NCBI GenBank assembly: GCA_016789785.1
Contig: JAEUQE010000301.1
Coordinates: forward strand, 1 to 8,699
Direction: 5' to 3'
DNA length: 8,699 bases
DNA from: Bryobacterales bacterium
GTDB lineage: Bacteria > Acidobacteriota > Terriglobia > Bryobacterales > Bryobacteraceae
A program made the translations under genes and the position numbers. Below, piece after piece: positions 7,245-8,699 of the stretch; the first letter of the stretch is position 1, and every line of letters begins with the position of its first letter. The notes below the pieces were generated by a model. It ran no database searches, was not told where the DNA came from, and worked only from the letters and a program-made list of their open reading frames with translations.

Positions 7245-7449
7245 CATATGCGTCCGCGGTTTCAGGATCTTGTTGTCACGCAATGCAAGCCGTCCCTCAT
7301 CTTCTCCGATGGCGAGAAGGACACGCCGCGGCATTGCAGTGGAAAGCATGGGCAACGACGTTGTCATCGACATGCCCGCGGCGCCGGGGTGGGCATCGAA
7401 GGCACAGCATGCTTACGTGGTGCGTCTGCCAGGTCTGCAGGCCCGCTGA
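7245..7449 (+). pseudogene. Decayed internally deleted copy of the GH29 fucosidase
   Basis: The relic matches two separate parts of the fucosidase at 3713-5188: 4331-4411 (around the nucleophile motif, here FSDGEKDTP) and 5056-5188 (C-terminal end, finishing LPGLQAR and the stop at 7447-7449). The parts are fused at a shared sequence GGGACAYGCCG, so about 655 bases were lost between short direct repeats. The deletion is not a multiple of three, and a further one-base loss near 7350 breaks the frame again. The N-terminal barrel is absent, although a weak match may extend back to about 7231. The Asp of the nucleophile motif survives but no functional enzyme can be made. The match continues about 12 bases past the stop. 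Confidence 0.9.
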
Positions 7450-7513
7450 GGGCTGCGCGCCATCCCGAGATCACCGAAGCCCGGGCGAGGGGCGTTGCCG
7501 CGGCCGGCAACGT

Positions 7514-7600
7514 TCATCCGCCAAAGAGGACCCGATAGAGAATCATGCCGACAGCGAGCCCGAGCGCCAGAGCCACAAGTTTCTTACGCCCTTGGTTCAT
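7514..7600 (-). CDS. 28-residue single-span membrane miniprotein
   Basis: This very short frame begins MNQGRKKLVALALGL and ends RVLFGG. Residues 2-7 are polar and basic, and residues 8-22 are a hydrophobic helix, so an N-in single-span inner-membrane peptide is expected. Gly14 and Gly18 form a GxxxG motif, often used for helix pairing. Support for expression is unusually good for such a small frame: AAGGAGG sits six bases before the ATG at 7600, and an extended -10 box lies about 40 bases upstream of that ATG. It follows tmk on the same strand after a 132-base gap and may have its own promoter. I know of no named family. A longer in-frame extension to 7705 exists, but it is Pro/Lys-rich and would bypass the strong ribosome site. 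Confidence 0.6.
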   Translation of the reverse strand: MNQGRKKLVALALGLAVGMILYRVLFGG

Positions 7601-7637
7601 GTCTGTCCTCCTTACCTTCGGTGTCTCTATTTGCGCC

Positions 7638-7646
7638 AGTATACCA
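7638..7646 (-). promoter_or_regulatory. Candidate extended -10 promoter for the membrane miniprotein
   Basis: The minus strand reads TGGTATACT, a TGn extension fused to a near-consensus -10 box (TATACT, 7638-7643). No good -35 lies at 17 bases, as is common for extended -10 promoters. Transcription would start near 7631, giving a leader of about 30 bases that contains AAGGAGG. Confidence 0.42.
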
Positions 7647-7732
7647 AGACGCTTTTTCTTCCCGGGCAAACATGGCTTTGGGGCCGCTGGCGCTGGCATG
7701 CCCACCTGCCGGAATCGCAGGCTCCACGAAGG

Positions 7733-8389
7733 TCAAGACTTCGTGTGAACTCCGGCGACACGCGGTTGCACGAGTTCCCACACTGCCTGCTCGACCTCGT
7801 CAATTGGGCGCGCCGCATCAATGAGCTTGACGCGATCCGGTTCGAGTTCCGCCAGGCGATGATAGGCCGCACGGACCCGCCGGTGAAACGTGAGTGACTC
7901 ATCGTCGAGCCTTGTTTCAGTCTGTCCGTCTTCCACGTTGCGGCGTCGCGCGCGGAGCAGGCCGGCTTCCACATTGAGGTCGAAGCAAAGCGTCAGCGCA
8001 GGCTTCAGACCACGGCAGGCCACACGATCGAGCGCAAGCACCACGTCCCAGCCGAGTTCGCGCCCGCCGCCCTGATAGGCAAGCGTCGAGTCCGTGAAGC
8101 GATCGGAGAGTACGATCTGGCCCTGGGCGAGCGCGGGCTGGATCAGTTCATCCACCGCTTGCGCGCGGCTGGCAAAGAAGAGCAGCAGCTCGGCCGTGGA
8201 ACTCAATTCCTGGTGCGCCGCCTCAAGCAGAATGCTGCGGATCTGCTTCCCGATGCGTGTTCCTCCGGGCTCGATATTCTCCACAACCCCAAGTCCCATC
8301 CCCCGAAGACGCGAGGCCAGCCGGCGCATTTGCGTGCTCTTTCCGCCGCCTTCCACCCCTTCGAAGGTTACAAACAATCCCTTAGTCAT
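7733..8389 (-). CDS. tmk: Thymidylate kinase (dTMP kinase)
   Basis: This cytoplasmic enzyme phosphorylates dTMP to dTDP with ATP, an essential step of dTTP synthesis. The 218-residue protein has normal length and all main motifs: P-loop GVEGGGKS at 11-18, EPGGT at 40-44, DRFTDSTLAYQGGGR at 96-110 with the Asp-Arg-Phe signature, and an Arg-rich LID at about 146-165 (LRARRRNVEDG). The Arg cluster in the LID and the absence of Arg in the P-loop resemble the E. coli-type enzyme. One oddity is Ile39 where most bacterial enzymes have Arg (REPGGT). The ATG at 8389 lies inside the end of the uracil-DNA glycosylase gene, overlapping by 8 bases, and has no clear ribosome site of its own, so translation is probably coupled. 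The gene ends 132 bases before the membrane miniprotein. Confidence 0.96.
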   Translation of the reverse strand: MTKGLFVTFEGVEGGGKSTQMRRLASRLRGMGLGVVENIEPGGTRIGKQIRSILLEAAHQELSSTAELLLFFASRAQAVDELIQPALAQGQIVLSDRFTDSTLAYQGGGRELGWDVVLALDRVACRGLKPALTLCFDLNVEAGLLRARRRNVEDGQTETRLDDESLTFHRRVRAAYHRLAELEPDRVKLIDAARPIDEVEQAVWELVQPRVAGVHTKS

Positions 8390-8699
8390 ACACGAAATGG
8401 AATAACTTTTTCAAATCTTCCCATGCCTCCCGCTTGGCATCCTTGTTGTAAGCACGCAGCAAGAAAGACGGATGATAAGTCACCATCACGGGGATATTGG
8501 TCCACTGATACCAATTCCCGCGCATTTTGGTAACTCCTTCCTTGCGTCCGAGCAGGGCCTTGGCCGCCGTGCCGCCGAGCGCGCAAATCGCCTTAGGCTT
8601 GATCGCGGCAAGCTGGCGGAACAGAAACTGGCCGCAGACCTCCATTTCATCGGGCTCCGGCGTGCGGTTGTCGGGTGGACGGCACTTCACCACGTTGCA
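8382..8699 (-). CDS. Family-4 (iron-sulfur) uracil-DNA glycosylase, C-terminal part
   Basis: The enzyme excises uracil from DNA to start base-excision repair. Only the last 105 residues are in the window; the gene continues past the right edge. The visible part starts CNVVKCRPPDNRTPEPDEME and contains two cysteines 16 positions apart (visible residues 6 and 22), matching the C-terminal pair of the [4Fe-4S] cluster ligands in this family. PKAICALGGTAAKALLG is the central strand-loop. The conserved DNA-intercalation/active-site loop appears as TYHPSFLLR with His at visible residue 76. The N-terminal motif with the uracil pocket and the other two cysteines is not in view. The stop at 8382-8384 lies within the start of tmk, so the two are very likely cotranscribed with tmk second. 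Confidence 0.93.
   Translation of the reverse strand, partial: CNVVKCRPPDNRTPEPDEMEVCGQFLFRQLAAIKPKAICALGGTAAKALLGRKEGVTKMRGNWYQWTNIPVMVTYHPSFLLRAYNKDAKREAWEDLKKLFHFVYD

Noticed and set aside
7226..7897. A 223-codon plus frame reaching from the fucosidase relic into tmk
   Set aside because: It runs out of frame through the relic and then antisense to the miniprotein and tmk; none of it resembles a protein.
1..8699. A polysaccharide utilisation locus linking the receptor and the fucosidase
   Set aside because: The two are on opposite strands, separated by hicBA and a gene relic, with no SusD-like protein or regulator, and Oar-like receptors are very numerous in these genomes, so adjacency alone is weak evidence.

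Overview
The window looks like chromosomal DNA of an acidobacterium, most likely from the Solibacter/Bryobacter branch (Bryobacterales). Two things suggest this: an Oar-like TonB-dependent receptor with an N-terminal carboxypeptidase-regulatory domain, a family greatly expanded in Acidobacteriota, and a relic that resembles the C-terminal domain TIGR03437 (Soli_cterm), which is characteristic of Solibacter. The DNA is GC-rich. All intact genes are on the minus strand except one secreted glycosidase. No rRNA, tRNA, CRISPR array or insertion sequence was found.

Layout. Positions 1-2850 (minus) hold most of a large outer-membrane receptor; its C-terminus lies beyond the left edge. Positions 2936-3508 (minus) are a patch of small and broken genes: the tail of a TIGR03437-type protein, then a HicB/HicA toxin-antitoxin pair in which the antitoxin is intact and the toxin gene carries a one-base frameshift. 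Positions 3713-5188 (plus) encode a complete exported GH29 alpha-L-fucosidase. Positions 5315-6867 (minus) hold two diverged paralogues of an exported HEAT-like helical-repeat protein. Positions 7245-7449 (plus) are a decayed second copy of the fucosidase that has lost an internal block of about 655 bases between two short matching sequences. Positions 7514-8699 (minus) return to housekeeping genes: a 28-residue membrane miniprotein with a strong ribosome binding site, thymidylate kinase (tmk), and the C-terminal part of a family-4 uracil-DNA glycosylase that overlaps tmk.

How it fits together. The fucosidase and the receptor are both envelope proteins that could serve glycan scavenging, but they are on opposite strands and separated by the broken-gene patch, so no shared regulation is evident. 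Udg and tmk overlap by 8 bases and probably share a transcript, linking uracil removal from DNA with dTTP supply. The segment from about 2.9 to 7.5 kb, between the receptor and tmk, is a plastic zone of duplication, deletion and frameshifting. I see no complete new multi-gene system. The least-described items are the paired helical-repeat proteins, the 28-residue membrane protein and the fucosidase relic.
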